From contig JBPCUO010000063.1 in the NCBI GenBank assembly GCA_051011135.1, forward strand, positions 1-8,820: 8,820 nt of DNA, written 5' to 3'. This DNA comes from JACOND01 sp051011135 (GTDB lineage Bacteria; Bdellovibrionota; Bdellovibrionia; Bdellovibrionales; UBA1609). Of the stretch, positions 1 to 7,181 are shown one piece after another. The notes beneath the pieces are model-generated. The model was not told where the DNA came from, made no database searches, and worked only from the letters and a program-made list of their open reading frames with translations. The translations under genes and the position numbers were made by a program. The first letter of the stretch is position 1. Every line of letters begins with the position of its first letter.

Positions 1-630
1 CCTCAACATACTCCTCAATATAATCCTCAGTCCAGATTACCAAATGGCGCAGGAACTCCTAATGGCACCCTTTCTGTCAGACCTTCTAATTCAGCAAGAG
101 CTCCTTCTTCTTTAGATATGGATGATCTTAAACTTAAACCTGGCTCTAAAAGAGATAAAGACAATAAAGATGACAAAGATAAGGATGGTAAAGATAAAGA
201 CGAAAAAGATAAGGATAAAGACAAAGATGATGATGAAAACAAACAAGGTTTAGAAACTACTTCAAGACATACGAACCGAGTCACTTTAGGTTCTAAAAGC
301 TCTTTAGCAGGAAATACAGATTCTTCTAATCCTCAAGGACCCGAATCTTCTAATCTTGAAGCTGCTGGAGCTTCTAGCTCTGGATCTTTAGCAGATCATT
401 TAAATCGAAATCGCTCCAATCCTTTTAAGGAAAAAAAATCACGAAAAGCTTTTTCTTTAAATATTAAAAAGCCATTTTCTTCTCGCTCTCCACAAGGAAA
501 AAAACAACAAGAACTTAAAAGCCTGGAAGAAAGACAAAAATCGACAAGTATTTTTAAAATGATTACTAATACTTATAAAGTTTTTTGTAATGAAAAAATT
601 GAAAACTGTTATAAAGAAACTACTTTCTAA
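1..630 (+). CDS. Hydrophilic low-complexity protein with Lys/Asp repeat, 5' end outside window
   Basis: The reading frame is open from the first base of the window and ends at TAA 628-630, so at least 209 residues are present and the true start lies to the left. A methionine at 118 is only internal, because the residues before it (Pro/Asn/Ser-rich) have the same character as the rest. Visible features are a Pro/Gln/Asn/Ser-rich start, a tract of alternating Lys and Asp (bases 148-237), a Ser/Gly/Ala-rich middle, a basic Lys/Arg/Ser region and a short C-terminus with two cysteines about seven residues apart (sequence VFC...ENCY). No transmembrane segment or enzyme motif is visible, and I do not recognise a family. 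It looks largely disordered and could be a linker or tail of a larger protein. Its stop overlaps that of the aconitase gene on the other strand by 4 bases. Coding is supported by the long open frame and biased composition, but the function is unknown. Confidence 0.7.
   Translation, partial: PQHTPQYNPQSRLPNGAGTPNGTLSVRPSNSARAPSSLDMDDLKLKPGSKRDKDNKDDKDKDGKDKDEKDKDKDKDDDENKQGLETTSRHTNRVTLGSKSSLAGNTDSSNPQGPESSNLEAAGASSSGSLADHLNRNRSNPFKEKKSRKAFSLNIKKPFSSRSPQGKKQQELKSLEERQKSTSIFKMITNTYKVFCNEKIENCYKETTF
148..237 (+). repeat. Lys/Asp low-complexity repeat in coding sequence
   Basis: About 30 codons are dominated by alternating AAA/AAG and GAT/GAC, with a KDKD or KDD pattern and a few Asn, Gly and Glu. 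The tract is strongly charged but close to neutral overall, and is likely a flexible, soluble linker. Its irregular codon choice (GAT and GAC, AAA and AAG mixed) shows it is not a recent perfect microsatellite expansion. Confidence 0.8.
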
Positions 631-2870
631 GTCTTAAAAGTGTTTAAAGAAGAACCTGCTTTGAACCATTTGATCTGCTCTTCATTTAAAGAGTGTTTTA
701 CAGAAATCTCTTCTTGATTTCCGTCCTTATGTTTTAAAACAACAGTATGCGTGCTACCGGGTTTTAAACCGGATAAGTTTTTAATACTGATACGATCTTC
801 TTGTTGGATTTTTTTATAGTCTGATTTATCGACAAAAACAAAAGGTAAGACTCCTTGTTTTTTTAAATTGGTTTCATGGATGCGAGCAAAACTTTTTACA
901 ATCACAGCGCGAGCTCCTAGATGACGAGGAGTCATAGCGGCATGTTCTCGACTACTTCCTTCTCCATAGTTTTCATCACCAACAATGATCCAAGCTTTTC
1001 CCTGAGATTTGTAATCTCGAGCCACAGCAGAAAAAGTATCCTCTTTTCCGCTTAAGAGATTTAAAGTTCTCCCCGTTTGTCCTGTGTAATCATTGACCGC
1101 TCCAATCAAAAGATTATCTGAAATCTTATCTAAATGCCCTCGGTACTTTAGCCAAAAACCAGCTGGAGAAATATGATCCGTTGTGCACTTCCCTCTTGCT
1201 TTACAAAGAAGAAATAAATCTTCAAAGTCTTTTCCATCCCAAGCTGAAAAAGGCTCGAGTCGAGCCAGTCGCTCTGAGTTTTCTTTGATTTGAACTTTCA
1301 CTTGAGATCCTTGAGGAGCGACATAACCTTTTGTATCTACCACAAAATCTTTTTCAGGAAGCTCTTTAGCCACAGGAGCTTTAAACTGAAAACTTTTTCC
1401 ATCTTGCTTAATAGAATCCGTTTCAGGATTAAAATCTAATCGCCCCGCCAAGCCTATTGCCATAACAATTTCAGGACTTGCAATAAAAGAAAGCGTGTTA
1501 GGGTTCGCATCATTTCTTCCTTTAAAGTTACGATTAAAACTATTGATAATGGTATTGGTCTCTCCTTTTTTAATAGGCCTTTGCCATTGACCAATACAAG
1601 GTCCGCAAGCATTGGCTAACACTTGAGCTCCCACTTGATCAAAACTACCCATAAATCCATCTCGCTCAGTGGTTTTTTTCACTAACTCAGATCCCGGTGT
1701 TACTAAAAAAGGTTGAGGCATTTTTATCTCGTGTTCCGCGGCTTGTTGAGCCACATGAGAGGCTCGGCCTAAATCTTCATAAGAAGAATTCGTACAAGAG
1801 CCAATCAAAGCTGCGGAAAGCTGAGGATCCCATTTGTTATCTTGGATTTCTTTTTTCAATTTGGAAATAGGACGAACTAAATCTGGAGAATGAGGCCCAC
1901 AAACATGAGGCTCTAGTTGAGATAAATTAATTTCAATCACTTCGTCATAATAAGAAGAAGGTTTTTCTAAAACCTCTGGATCTGCTGTGAGTAATTCCTT
2001 GTATTGATCCGCTAACACAACAACATTTTTTCTATAAGTTGCCTGTAAATAACTTTTCATTTTTTCATCATAAGGAAAAACAGAACAAGTTGCTCCCAGC
2101 TCCGCTCCCATATTAGTGATGGTTGCTTTCCCCGTACAACTAATACTGTTGCAACCCTCTCCAAAATACTCAATGATTTTATTTGTGCCACCTTTGACTG
2201 TTAAAATTCCAAGAAGTTTTAAGATCACATCTTTTGAAGAAGACCAGCCTGATAAAGATCCTGTCAGATGAACACCTGTTATTTGAGGTCGCTTCACTTC
2301 CCAAGGAAATCCTGCCATCACATCCGTTGCATCCGCTCCACCAACACCAATGGCTAAAACTCCTAAACCTCCAGCATTGGGGGTATGAGAGTCTGTTCCA
2401 ATAATTAAAGATCCGGGGAACGCATAGTTTTCCAAAACGACTTGATGAATAATTCCAGATCCCGGTTTCCAAAATCCAATATTGTAACGACTCGATACAG
2501 AAGATAAAAAATCATAAACTTCTTGGTTAGAGATTAAAGCGGACTTCATATCTTCTTTCAGGCCTTGTTTTGCAATAATCAAATGATCACAGTGAATGGT
2601 CGAAGGGACGGCTACAGAATCTTGGCCTGTTAACATAAACTGCAACATTGCCATTTGAGCCGTTGCATCTTGCATGATCACTCGATCGGGATTCAAAGAT
2701 AAAAAAGATCCAGACCCTTGGAACTTATCAGGTTGGAAAAGATGAGAAAAAAGTATTTTTTCCGATAAAGTCAAAGGCTTCGAATGTTGAGATTTTATGA
2801 TAGAAAGTTTTTTTTTCATTTGTAGATAAGTTTTTTCTACAAACTGAGACATTTCCTGAGCTGTTAACAT
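627..2870 (-). CDS. acn: Aconitate hydratase, mitochondrial type
   Basis: Interconverts citrate and isocitrate through cis-aconitate in the cytoplasmic TCA cycle, using a [4Fe-4S] cluster. At 747 residues it has the length of mature mitochondrial-type aconitase rather than the roughly 890-residue AcnA/IRP1 or AcnB types. The DSHTPNAGG motif (about 160-168) comes early. The cluster ligands are Cys359 (GSCTNSS) and Cys422/Cys425 (ACGPC). The NRNFKGR stretch lies near 446-452, followed by the GKCTTDHISPAG linker motif (561-572) and the swivel domain with GEGSSREHA (637-645), which holds the catalytic Ser. The first ATG is chosen because a near-consensus promoter sits exactly far enough upstream for transcription to begin at that base. 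There is no convincing Shine-Dalgarno sequence, so the mRNA may be leaderless. A downstream Met7 has AGGA too close to act as a ribosome site. The gene is monocistronic and its stop TAG (627-629) overlaps the stop of the convergent gene. Family assignment is secure. Confidence 0.97.
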   Translation of the reverse strand: MLTAQEMSQFVEKTYLQMKKKLSIIKSQHSKPLTLSEKILFSHLFQPDKFQGSGSFLSLNPDRVIMQDATAQMAMLQFMLTGQDSVAVPSTIHCDHLIIAKQGLKEDMKSALISNQEVYDFLSSVSSRYNIGFWKPGSGIIHQVVLENYAFPGSLIIGTDSHTPNAGGLGVLAIGVGGADATDVMAGFPWEVKRPQITGVHLTGSLSGWSSSKDVILKLLGILTVKGGTNKIIEYFGEGCNSISCTGKATITNMGAELGATCSVFPYDEKMKSYLQATYRKNVVVLADQYKELLTADPEVLEKPSSYYDEVIEINLSQLEPHVCGPHSPDLVRPISKLKKEIQDNKWDPQLSAALIGSCTNSSYEDLGRASHVAQQAAEHEIKMPQPFLVTPGSELVKKTTERDGFMGSFDQVGAQVLANACGPCIGQWQRPIKKGETNTIINSFNRNFKGRNDANPNTLSFIASPEIVMAIGLAGRLDFNPETDSIKQDGKSFQFKAPVAKELPEKDFVVDTKGYVAPQGSQVKVQIKENSERLARLEPFSAWDGKDFEDLFLLCKARGKCTTDHISPAGFWLKYRGHLDKISDNLLIGAVNDYTGQTGRTLNLLSGKEDTFSAVARDYKSQGKAWIIVGDENYGEGSSREHAAMTPRHLGARAVIVKSFARIHETNLKKQGVLPFVFVDKSDYKKIQQEDRISIKNLSGLKPGSTHTVVLKHKDGNQEEISVKHSLNEEQIKWFKAGSSLNTFKT

Positions 2871-2876
2871 TACTTA

Positions 2877-2905
2877 ATTCTAAAGAAAAATAAATAGGGA
2901 GTCAA
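2877..2905 (-). promoter_or_regulatory. Sigma70-type promoter of aconitase, predicted leaderless
   Basis: Read on the minus strand, TTGACT (2905-2900) is followed by a 17-base spacer and TAGAAT (2882-2877). Each hexamer matches 5 of 6 consensus positions. Six bases separate the -10 from the ATG, so the expected +1 is the A of the start codon at 2870. No Shine-Dalgarno sequence is possible in such a transcript. Confidence 0.65.
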
Positions 2906-2927
2906 AAAAATAAGCAGGTCACCCCTG

Positions 2928-2933
2928 TATAAT
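2928..2933 (+). promoter_or_regulatory. Possible -10 element for the barrel-protein gene
   Basis: A perfect TATAAT with TG directly before it lies on the plus strand in the divergent intergenic region. The expected start would be near 2940, giving a leader of about 86 bases before the ATG at 3026. No good -35 is found at 16-18 bases (the area is poly-A). An alternative is TTGACT at 2987-2992 with a 17-base spacer and a poor -10 (TACCCT, 3010-3015), which would leave a leader of only about 4 bases. Confidence 0.3.
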
Positions 2934-3025
2934 TCCAAACAGTTCTAGTAATTTTTACAAAAAACCTCGGAGATTTTCAAAAAATATTGACTGAAATTCT
3001 AAAACCCCTTACCCTTAAGTTCACT

Positions 3026-3589
3026 ATGAAATTTTTAATCCTCTTCTTTTTTAGTCTACCCTGTTTTGCAAAAGTTCATATAGAGCCTTATGTGGGATAT
3101 GGTTTTACTATCATGAGCCAAGATCAAATCACCAAGGATCTGGTTAACGACATAGGTGAATCTATAGATTTTTTTATAGACGGTAAAAAATATGAAAATA
3201 AAGTGGCAGGGATTCGACTGGGATATCGATCCATTGGTTTAGGCTTAGGAGTTGATTTATCGATTGCTCAATGGGCAGCGATTAGTGGTTCTGAAACTTT
3301 AACACCTATCACTTCTGGACTTTTTGCTTCTTACAATCTTCCTCTTTTATTTCGTGTCTATGGGGTTTTTATTCCTATGGCGAGAGTGTTTGCAGGAACT
3401 TTAGAAGAAAATTCCACAGCCTCAGATATCTGTGATCAATCTCACGGAATTAAAGCAGGACTCAGTTACTTATCGATTCCTTTTTTAAGCATCAACTTTG
3501 AATACCAATCTCTTTATATTGGAGGAGATTCACAAATTTGTGGAAGTTGGGCTAATTCAGGATCTGTTTATTTAAACTTTATGTTCTAA
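3026..3589 (+). CDS. Secreted protein, probable small outer-membrane beta-barrel
   Basis: The protein has 187 residues from the ATG at 3026. An upstream TTG (2987) would add 13 residues in front of what is clearly a signal peptide, so it is rejected. The N-terminus has a Lys, a Leu/Phe-rich core and a likely signal peptidase I site after CFA (residue 15). The Cys at 13 does not fit a lipobox because Pro precedes it. The mature part is rich in alternating hydrophobic/polar stretches with Gly and aromatic residues (near 17-31, 59-83, 96-125, 141-166), and ends in a strand with terminal Phe (YLNFMF). That ending is typical of outer-membrane proteins recognised by the BAM machinery. Two cysteines (136 and 172) could pair in the periplasm or on a loop. 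The ribosome site is weak. I cannot name a family; OmpA/OmpW-like small barrels are the closest general class. Its 3' end converges on the topoisomerase A gene with 9 bases between. Confidence 0.8.
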   Translation: MKFLILFFFSLPCFAKVHIEPYVGYGFTIMSQDQITKDLVNDIGESIDFFIDGKKYENKVAGIRLGYRSIGLGLGVDLSIAQWAAISGSETLTPITSGLFASYNLPLLFRVYGVFIPMARVFAGTLEENSTASDICDQSHGIKAGLSYLSIPFLSINFEYQSLYIGGDSQICGSWANSGSVYLNFMF

Positions 3590-3591
3590 CA

Positions 3592-3620
3592 GATCTTTTC
3601 AAATATAAGATCCCTTTTTA
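3592..3620 (+). terminator. Weak hairpin after the barrel-protein gene
   Basis: GATCTT (3592-3597) and AAGATC (3607-3612) form a 6-bp stem with a 9-base loop just after the stop codon, followed by CC and a T-rich run. It overlaps the 3' end of the convergent topoisomerase A gene. The stem is short and AT-rich, so termination is only possible. Confidence 0.3.
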
Positions 3621-4873
3621 ATTTTCTTTACTAAAAACTCTTCTAAAACTCTTGGGTTTTTAGGATTGGTAGAAAACACAGACTGTTGTTCACAACGGCG
3701 CTTTTCTTTAATCAACCATCTTAAAATATTAGCAAGTTCTTTATTTTTCTTATCTTTAAAAAAAGGATCGTTTGATAAAACATCTTTTGCTTTTTTAAGA
3801 GATCTTGCTTCAGAAGCTTCTTTTTCTGAAACTTCATAACAGTAAAGATCATAATTTTTAACATCTTCAGGAAGGAGGCCTAAAAATCTCACTTTAGGAG
3901 CGCTAAAATCTGCATTACGAATTAAACTGGAAGCAGAACCCGCTTTTAAAGTTCTAAAAATATTTTGTAAAGTGTAAGCATCTAAATCTCCATAAAAATA
4001 AATAGGAATTTTAAGCTGATCTTGTATGGTTTTACACCAACCTCTCACTCCATTACTGGGAACACCTTGCGCACCCATGACGATACAATTATGTCTTTTT
4101 GTCATGCCATTACTGACGAGTGTGTTGGCTGTACCCTCTGATTCCACAACAAGACAATAATCAATCTTGCCTTTTCTGGCTTTTAAATTAAATTGTTGAG
4201 GTTTGTTTTTGGGTTGAAAAGGAGTTGTACCAAGCGTGCTTAAATCAATAACGGCTTTACTTCCATCATCTAAAGTTTCCGTCACAACGAGGTTTTTAGA
4301 ATAAGTTTGGCCTCCTCTATCGTTGGCAAAACAATTCATCTCTTCACGGTAGACTTCAAACATATCGCAAATAAAATCTATAGTGGAATCACTTTCGTTT
4401 TGAGTTTCAAAATCTAAAGGTTTGTAAAACTTATCACCTTTGACCAACCCTTTAGCAATATAGTAAAGCTCTCTTTTTGTATTCACCGCTCCTGATTTTA
4501 AATTCCCTAATAAAATATCCATAAGAAATACACTTCTAGAAATTTTTTGAACCGAAGAAACATTCAACTCCGAAGATACTTTTTTTCCTTTAGGAATGAG
4601 GTAACCCACTTTAGGATTGTAACTAGAATTATCTAAAGAACATTTAACCGCTTGAAGCGTGGGAGATTTTCGTTTTTTCAAGGTGTTTAACATGGATAAA
4701 CATAAATCTTTTACGCTTTTTGGAATGTCTTTTTTAGGTCGATTTTTAAAGTTTTTAAATTCAGATTTAGAAGCAGCACGAGTCGTTTTTTTAGAAGACG
4801 GCTTGCTCCGCTTGTTTCTTTTTTGAGTTTTCTTCTTCTTTTGAGTAGCTTTTTTAAGCTTTTTTCTAGCCAT
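3599..4873 (-). CDS. top6A: DNA topoisomerase VI subunit A (Spo11/Top6A family)
   Basis: This is the DNA-cleaving subunit of the type IIB topoisomerase, which makes a two-base-staggered double-strand break through a 5' phosphotyrosine bond and passes another duplex through it. Of 424 residues, the first 48 or so are a Lys/Arg-rich tail that seems additional to the usual family core. The winged-helix (5Y-CAP) domain follows, with the motif TKRELYY, where Tyr138 (four after Arg134) is the expected catalytic residue. The Toprim domain has VVESEG (Glu244 as the acidic metal ligand) and GDLDAY (Asp296 and Asp298), followed by the FLGLLPEDV segment (330-338). These match archaeal Top6A in order, although Ala replaces the usual Pro after the second Asp. 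The start is fixed by AAGGAG (4881-4886) 7 bases before the ATG, inside the end of the B gene. Three bases separate the B stop from this ATG, implying translational coupling and matched amounts of the subunits. Confidence 0.93.
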   Translation of the reverse strand: MARKKLKKATQKKKKTQKRNKRSKPSSKKTTRAASKSEFKNFKNRPKKDIPKSVKDLCLSMLNTLKKRKSPTLQAVKCSLDNSSYNPKVGYLIPKGKKVSSELNVSSVQKISRSVFLMDILLGNLKSGAVNTKRELYYIAKGLVKGDKFYKPLDFETQNESDSTIDFICDMFEVYREEMNCFANDRGGQTYSKNLVVTETLDDGSKAVIDLSTLGTTPFQPKNKPQQFNLKARKGKIDYCLVVESEGTANTLVSNGMTKRHNCIVMGAQGVPSNGVRGWCKTIQDQLKIPIYFYGDLDAYTLQNIFRTLKAGSASSLIRNADFSAPKVRFLGLLPEDVKNYDLYCYEVSEKEASEARSLKKAKDVLSNDPFFKDKKNKELANILRWLIKEKRRCEQQSVFSTNPKNPRVLEEFLVKKIKKGSYI

Positions 4874-5200
4874 CTCTTATCTCCTTGATCTTTTCTTAGA
4901 TTTCTTTTTTGTTTGCTGTTTCTTTTTAGTCGTTTTTTTTGATTTAGTAGCTTGTTTCTTTTTAGCTTGTTTTTTTGGTTTTGCAAGCTTGTTCTTTTTT
5001 GTTACCTTTTTCTTTTTAGAAATCTGCTTTTTCTTTTTAGCAGCCTTCTTAGGTTTAGCCTGCTTTTTCTTTTTTGCTTGCTGTTTCTTTTTAGATTTTA
5101 AAGCTCCTTTTTTTGAAGCAGCCTTTTTGGGTTGTTGTTTTTTCTCAGTTGCTTTTTTCTCAGCAGCCCCCTTTTTAGCGGCTTTTTGTTTTTTGGATGA
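4730..5200 (-). repeat. Continuous Lys-rich low-complexity tract across the top6B/top6A junction
   Basis: On the minus strand, the last 107 or so codons of the B gene and the first 48 or so codons of the A gene are dominated by AAA/AAG with Ala, Gln, Thr and Ser codons. A short DNA unit, CTAAAAAGAAA, recurs several times in the B part. The stop of B and the start of A lie within this tract. The protein pattern (AKKK, KKAA, KKKQ) resembles histone H1 tails and would bind DNA or other polyanions without sequence preference. Confidence 0.85.
4874..4886 (-). promoter_or_regulatory. Strong ribosome binding site of top6A, inside top6B
   Basis: AAGGAG occupies 4886-4881 on the minus strand, with a 7-base spacer to the ATG at 4873. 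It is the best Shine-Dalgarno match in the window and overlaps the last codons and stop of the B gene. This fixes the A-subunit start and supports coupled translation. Confidence 0.85.
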
Positions 5201-6856
5201 TTTTAAAGTTTCATCCATAGATACAAAACCTTTTCTTCTAAGTCTTTGCTCTTTCATCATCTCTAATCGACTCTCTGCTTCGGATAAAGCTTTTTCAGCG
5301 GCTTTTGCTCCTTTAGAGAGAATTTTATAAAGACCTTCTTCGGCTTGTTTAACATCTTTTGGTGGGGCTGAAGTTATATCTTTTAATTTACGAATTAAAA
5401 TAGGAGCAAACTTTTCAATGTATTCTTTTTTTCTAATAAGATCTTCTGTATGTTGCTCTTTTCTAATATGTCGTTGTAATTTTTGTCCTGCTTTCATTAA
5501 AGCTAAACGAATTTCTTCAACCAGCTCTTCACTAGCGTCAATAGTTTCTTTAGAAGCATTTTTAAATTTAATAAAAGGAGATGTCACTGCAATCGCAAAA
5601 ACATAAGGACCTGTTGGTAAGGATTTTTTAGATTGGTTCAAGCCATAAGTTTTCCAATTTACCGATTCCACAGATTTTGTAATCGCACAAGAGGCTTTAT
5701 CAAATTGTAAGGGAACTCTATTAGCAAAACGAAGAAGTTGAATCGAAGCAGCTTCTGCTGCTATTTTTCCTTTTAATCGAGCGATAGCCACTTCTACAAC
5801 AACTGATTTATGATCGCAAATTTTAGGCTTTCGAGTAATAACACTAAAAAAATCAATATCTCCTAAGCGATGAATGCTTTCTGTCAGGCCCTCTTCACCC
5901 ACTATTAAAACCGAACGAGTGGAAGGATTAGGAAGTTCAATCTTATGTAAAGTTTGAAAGATCTCTTTGTAACCTGCTTGATCAATAGATGCTAAAGGCT
6001 TATTGATTAAAGAAGTTTTTAATCCTGCTTTTTTCATATCGTCAAAAAGAGTTGGACTCATTTTAGAAAATCCAGTTTGTAAAAATTTCTTTAAGGGTGC
6101 TTTTCCATAAAGACCAGCATGATGAAGAAACTCTCCCAGCTTCATAGTATGAGGATGAGGTAAAGTCGCAGGAGGAATTCTAGGAACTTCCTGACTCACT
6201 CTTGATATTTTTCTTTTTTTCTGACCTATTAAATCATACTCTAATTCTAAATGAGGATTCACAAGAGCTGTTCCTTCTAAATAAGTGATCAAACCTCCGT
6301 CACCATTGAGCTGAGCACGACCATCAATAAAAAATTCAACTTTTAAACCATGTTTTTTATCCCAAGATATTGTTTGTCTATTTTTAATACGACCTTTATT
6401 ATTTTTAATATCCATGTCCACAAGAACAGAAATCGCTTTATTCATTCTTTTTGTTTTGCTAATGACACGAACACCTTTTGCATTTGTTAATTGCGCCCAA
6501 GTGGTTGCTGCAGAAATACCAATTCCTTGCTGACCTCTAGAGCATCGGCCTTGACCAAATTTAGAAGAGGCTAGATATTCTCCAAACACTTTAGGAATAT
6601 CTTTTTCATCTAAGCCTGGGCCGTTATCTTCAACCGTGACAGAAATAAGATCTGCATTTTTAGAAGATCCCACTCCCTCTTTTTTTATTTTGATTTTAAT
6701 ATGAGGTAAAATCCCCACCTCTTCACAAGCATCTAAAGAATTATCAACCGCTTCTTTTAAAGTTGTTAAAACAGCTTTTGTGGGAGAAGAAAATCCAACC
6801 TGCTGTAAGTTTTTTGCAAAATATTCTGCCGTACTACTTGTTCTAATTTTTGACAT
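4877..6856 (-). CDS. top6B: DNA topoisomerase VI subunit B (GHKL ATPase) with Lys-rich C-terminal tail
   Basis: This is the ATP-driven clamp of topoisomerase VI. It dimerises on ATP and drives strand passage through the break made by subunit A. Of 659 residues, the N-terminal GHKL domain has the N-box EAVDNSLDA (35-43, metal-binding Asn39), the G1 motif EDNGPG (76-81), and a glycine-rich lid GQGRCSRGQQGIG (101-113). The region near 238-280 (KLGEFLHHAGLYG...) fits the helix-two-turn-helix domain. The transducer domain runs to about 450, with a Lys near 436 (ASKETI) in the region of the switch lysine, and then helices to about 550. From about 553 to the end the chain is almost all Lys, Ala and Gln; such a tail is not part of the family core. 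The start has AAAAGG (6864-6869) 7 bases before the ATG. It is first of the tightly coupled B-A pair and may share a transcript with the HNH gene upstream, apart from a hairpin between them. Confidence 0.95.
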   Translation of the reverse strand: MSKIRTSSTAEYFAKNLQQVGFSSPTKAVLTTLKEAVDNSLDACEEVGILPHIKIKIKKEGVGSSKNADLISVTVEDNGPGLDEKDIPKVFGEYLASSKFGQGRCSRGQQGIGISAATTWAQLTNAKGVRVISKTKRMNKAISVLVDMDIKNNKGRIKNRQTISWDKKHGLKVEFFIDGRAQLNGDGGLITYLEGTALVNPHLELEYDLIGQKKRKISRVSQEVPRIPPATLPHPHTMKLGEFLHHAGLYGKAPLKKFLQTGFSKMSPTLFDDMKKAGLKTSLINKPLASIDQAGYKEIFQTLHKIELPNPSTRSVLIVGEEGLTESIHRLGDIDFFSVITRKPKICDHKSVVVEVAIARLKGKIAAEAASIQLLRFANRVPLQFDKASCAITKSVESVNWKTYGLNQSKKSLPTGPYVFAIAVTSPFIKFKNASKETIDASEELVEEIRLALMKAGQKLQRHIRKEQHTEDLIRKKEYIEKFAPILIRKLKDITSAPPKDVKQAEEGLYKILSKGAKAAEKALSEAESRLEMMKEQRLRRKGFVSMDETLKSSKKQKAAKKGAAEKKATEKKQQPKKAASKKGALKSKKKQQAKKKKQAKPKKAAKKKKQISKKKKVTKKNKLAKPKKQAKKKQATKSKKTTKKKQQTKKKSKKRSRR

Positions 6857-6884
6857 TTCATAACCTTTTCTTTTTATCTTAAAT

Positions 6885-6907
6885 AAAACTGAAACTTTTT
6901 CAGTTTT
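6885..6907 (-). terminator. Perfect 10-bp hairpin between the HNH gene and top6B
   Basis: AAAACTGAAA (6907-6898 on the minus strand) pairs fully with TTTCAGTTTT (6894-6885) across a 3-base loop. The TGA stop of the HNH gene lies in the first arm. In the minus direction it is followed by ATTTAAG, a poor U-tract; in the plus direction eight Ts follow, but no plus-strand gene ends here. The stem has only two GC pairs. It may partly end the HNH transcript, protect a 3' end, or do little. Confidence 0.45.
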
Positions 6908-7181
6908 TTTTCAGTTTTAACTCGACTAAAGTTTTATAAGATTTCTTAGTATTGCAAGATTTACAAGATACAACAACATTGTTTTTTCCTGTTTTACCCC
7001 CTCGAGCGAGAGGAACTTGATGATCCATCGTTAACTCTTTGGGAGAAAAGCTTTGCTCACAATGATGGCAAATCCCTCGTTTTATTTTTTCAGACCACCA
7101 ACGGGTCTTTTTTAATTCTCTCGCCTTCTCTCTTTCTTTTTTGATGTGATCAGAGCCTGCTGATACAAAAAAATCTTTCAT
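6900..7181 (-). CDS. Small HNH-nuclease-type protein
   Basis: The protein has 93 residues from the ATG at 7181, chosen because AAGG (7194-7191) lies 9 bases upstream. A TTG at 7229 would extend the frame by 16 residues but has no ribosome site. The N-terminal third is charged and helical with no known motif. The rest is a compact zinc-type HNH/beta-beta-alpha-metal fold: CHHC (Cys38, Cys41), the catalytic-type pair DH (53-54), GG (61-62), NN (67-68), and CKSCN (Cys73, Cys76, Asn77). The four Cys should hold a structural zinc, and His54 with Asn and Asp residues would form the metal-dependent nuclease site. Family members range from homing and restriction nucleases to proteins of unknown cellular role, so the substrate cannot be named. 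It lies upstream of top6B on the same strand, 43 bases away, so a link to topoisomerase VI is possible but unproven. The fold assignment is firm and the role is open. Confidence 0.85.
   Translation of the reverse strand: MKDFFVSAGSDHIKKEREKARELKKTRWWSEKIKRGICHHCEQSFSPKELTMDHQVPLARGGKTGKNNVVVSCKSCNTKKSYKTLVELKLKKN

Noticed and set aside
27..284. Minus-strand Ser/Leu-rich frame opposite the left-edge gene
   Set aside because: It is the antisense of the Lys/Asp repeat, open through composition only.
2179..2472. Alternative minus-strand frame inside aconitase
   Set aside because: It lies wholly within the well-conserved aconitase frame and has no recognisable domain.
2987..3025. TTG start extending the barrel protein by 13 residues
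   Set aside because: The extension would precede a clear signal peptide and has no ribosome site; the ATG at 3026 fits better.
4711..4986. Second minus-strand Lys-rich frame across the top6B/top6A junction
   Set aside because: It is a frame-shifted reading of the same A-rich tract that encodes the two topoisomerase tails; both real frames are supported by conserved domains and a strong ribosome site.
4989..5330. Plus-strand Phe/Ala-rich open frame of 113 codons
   Set aside because: It is the antisense of the Lys-rich end of top6B: AAG and AAA read backwards give Phe- and Leu-type codons, so it stays open by composition. It has no ribosome site or family resemblance.
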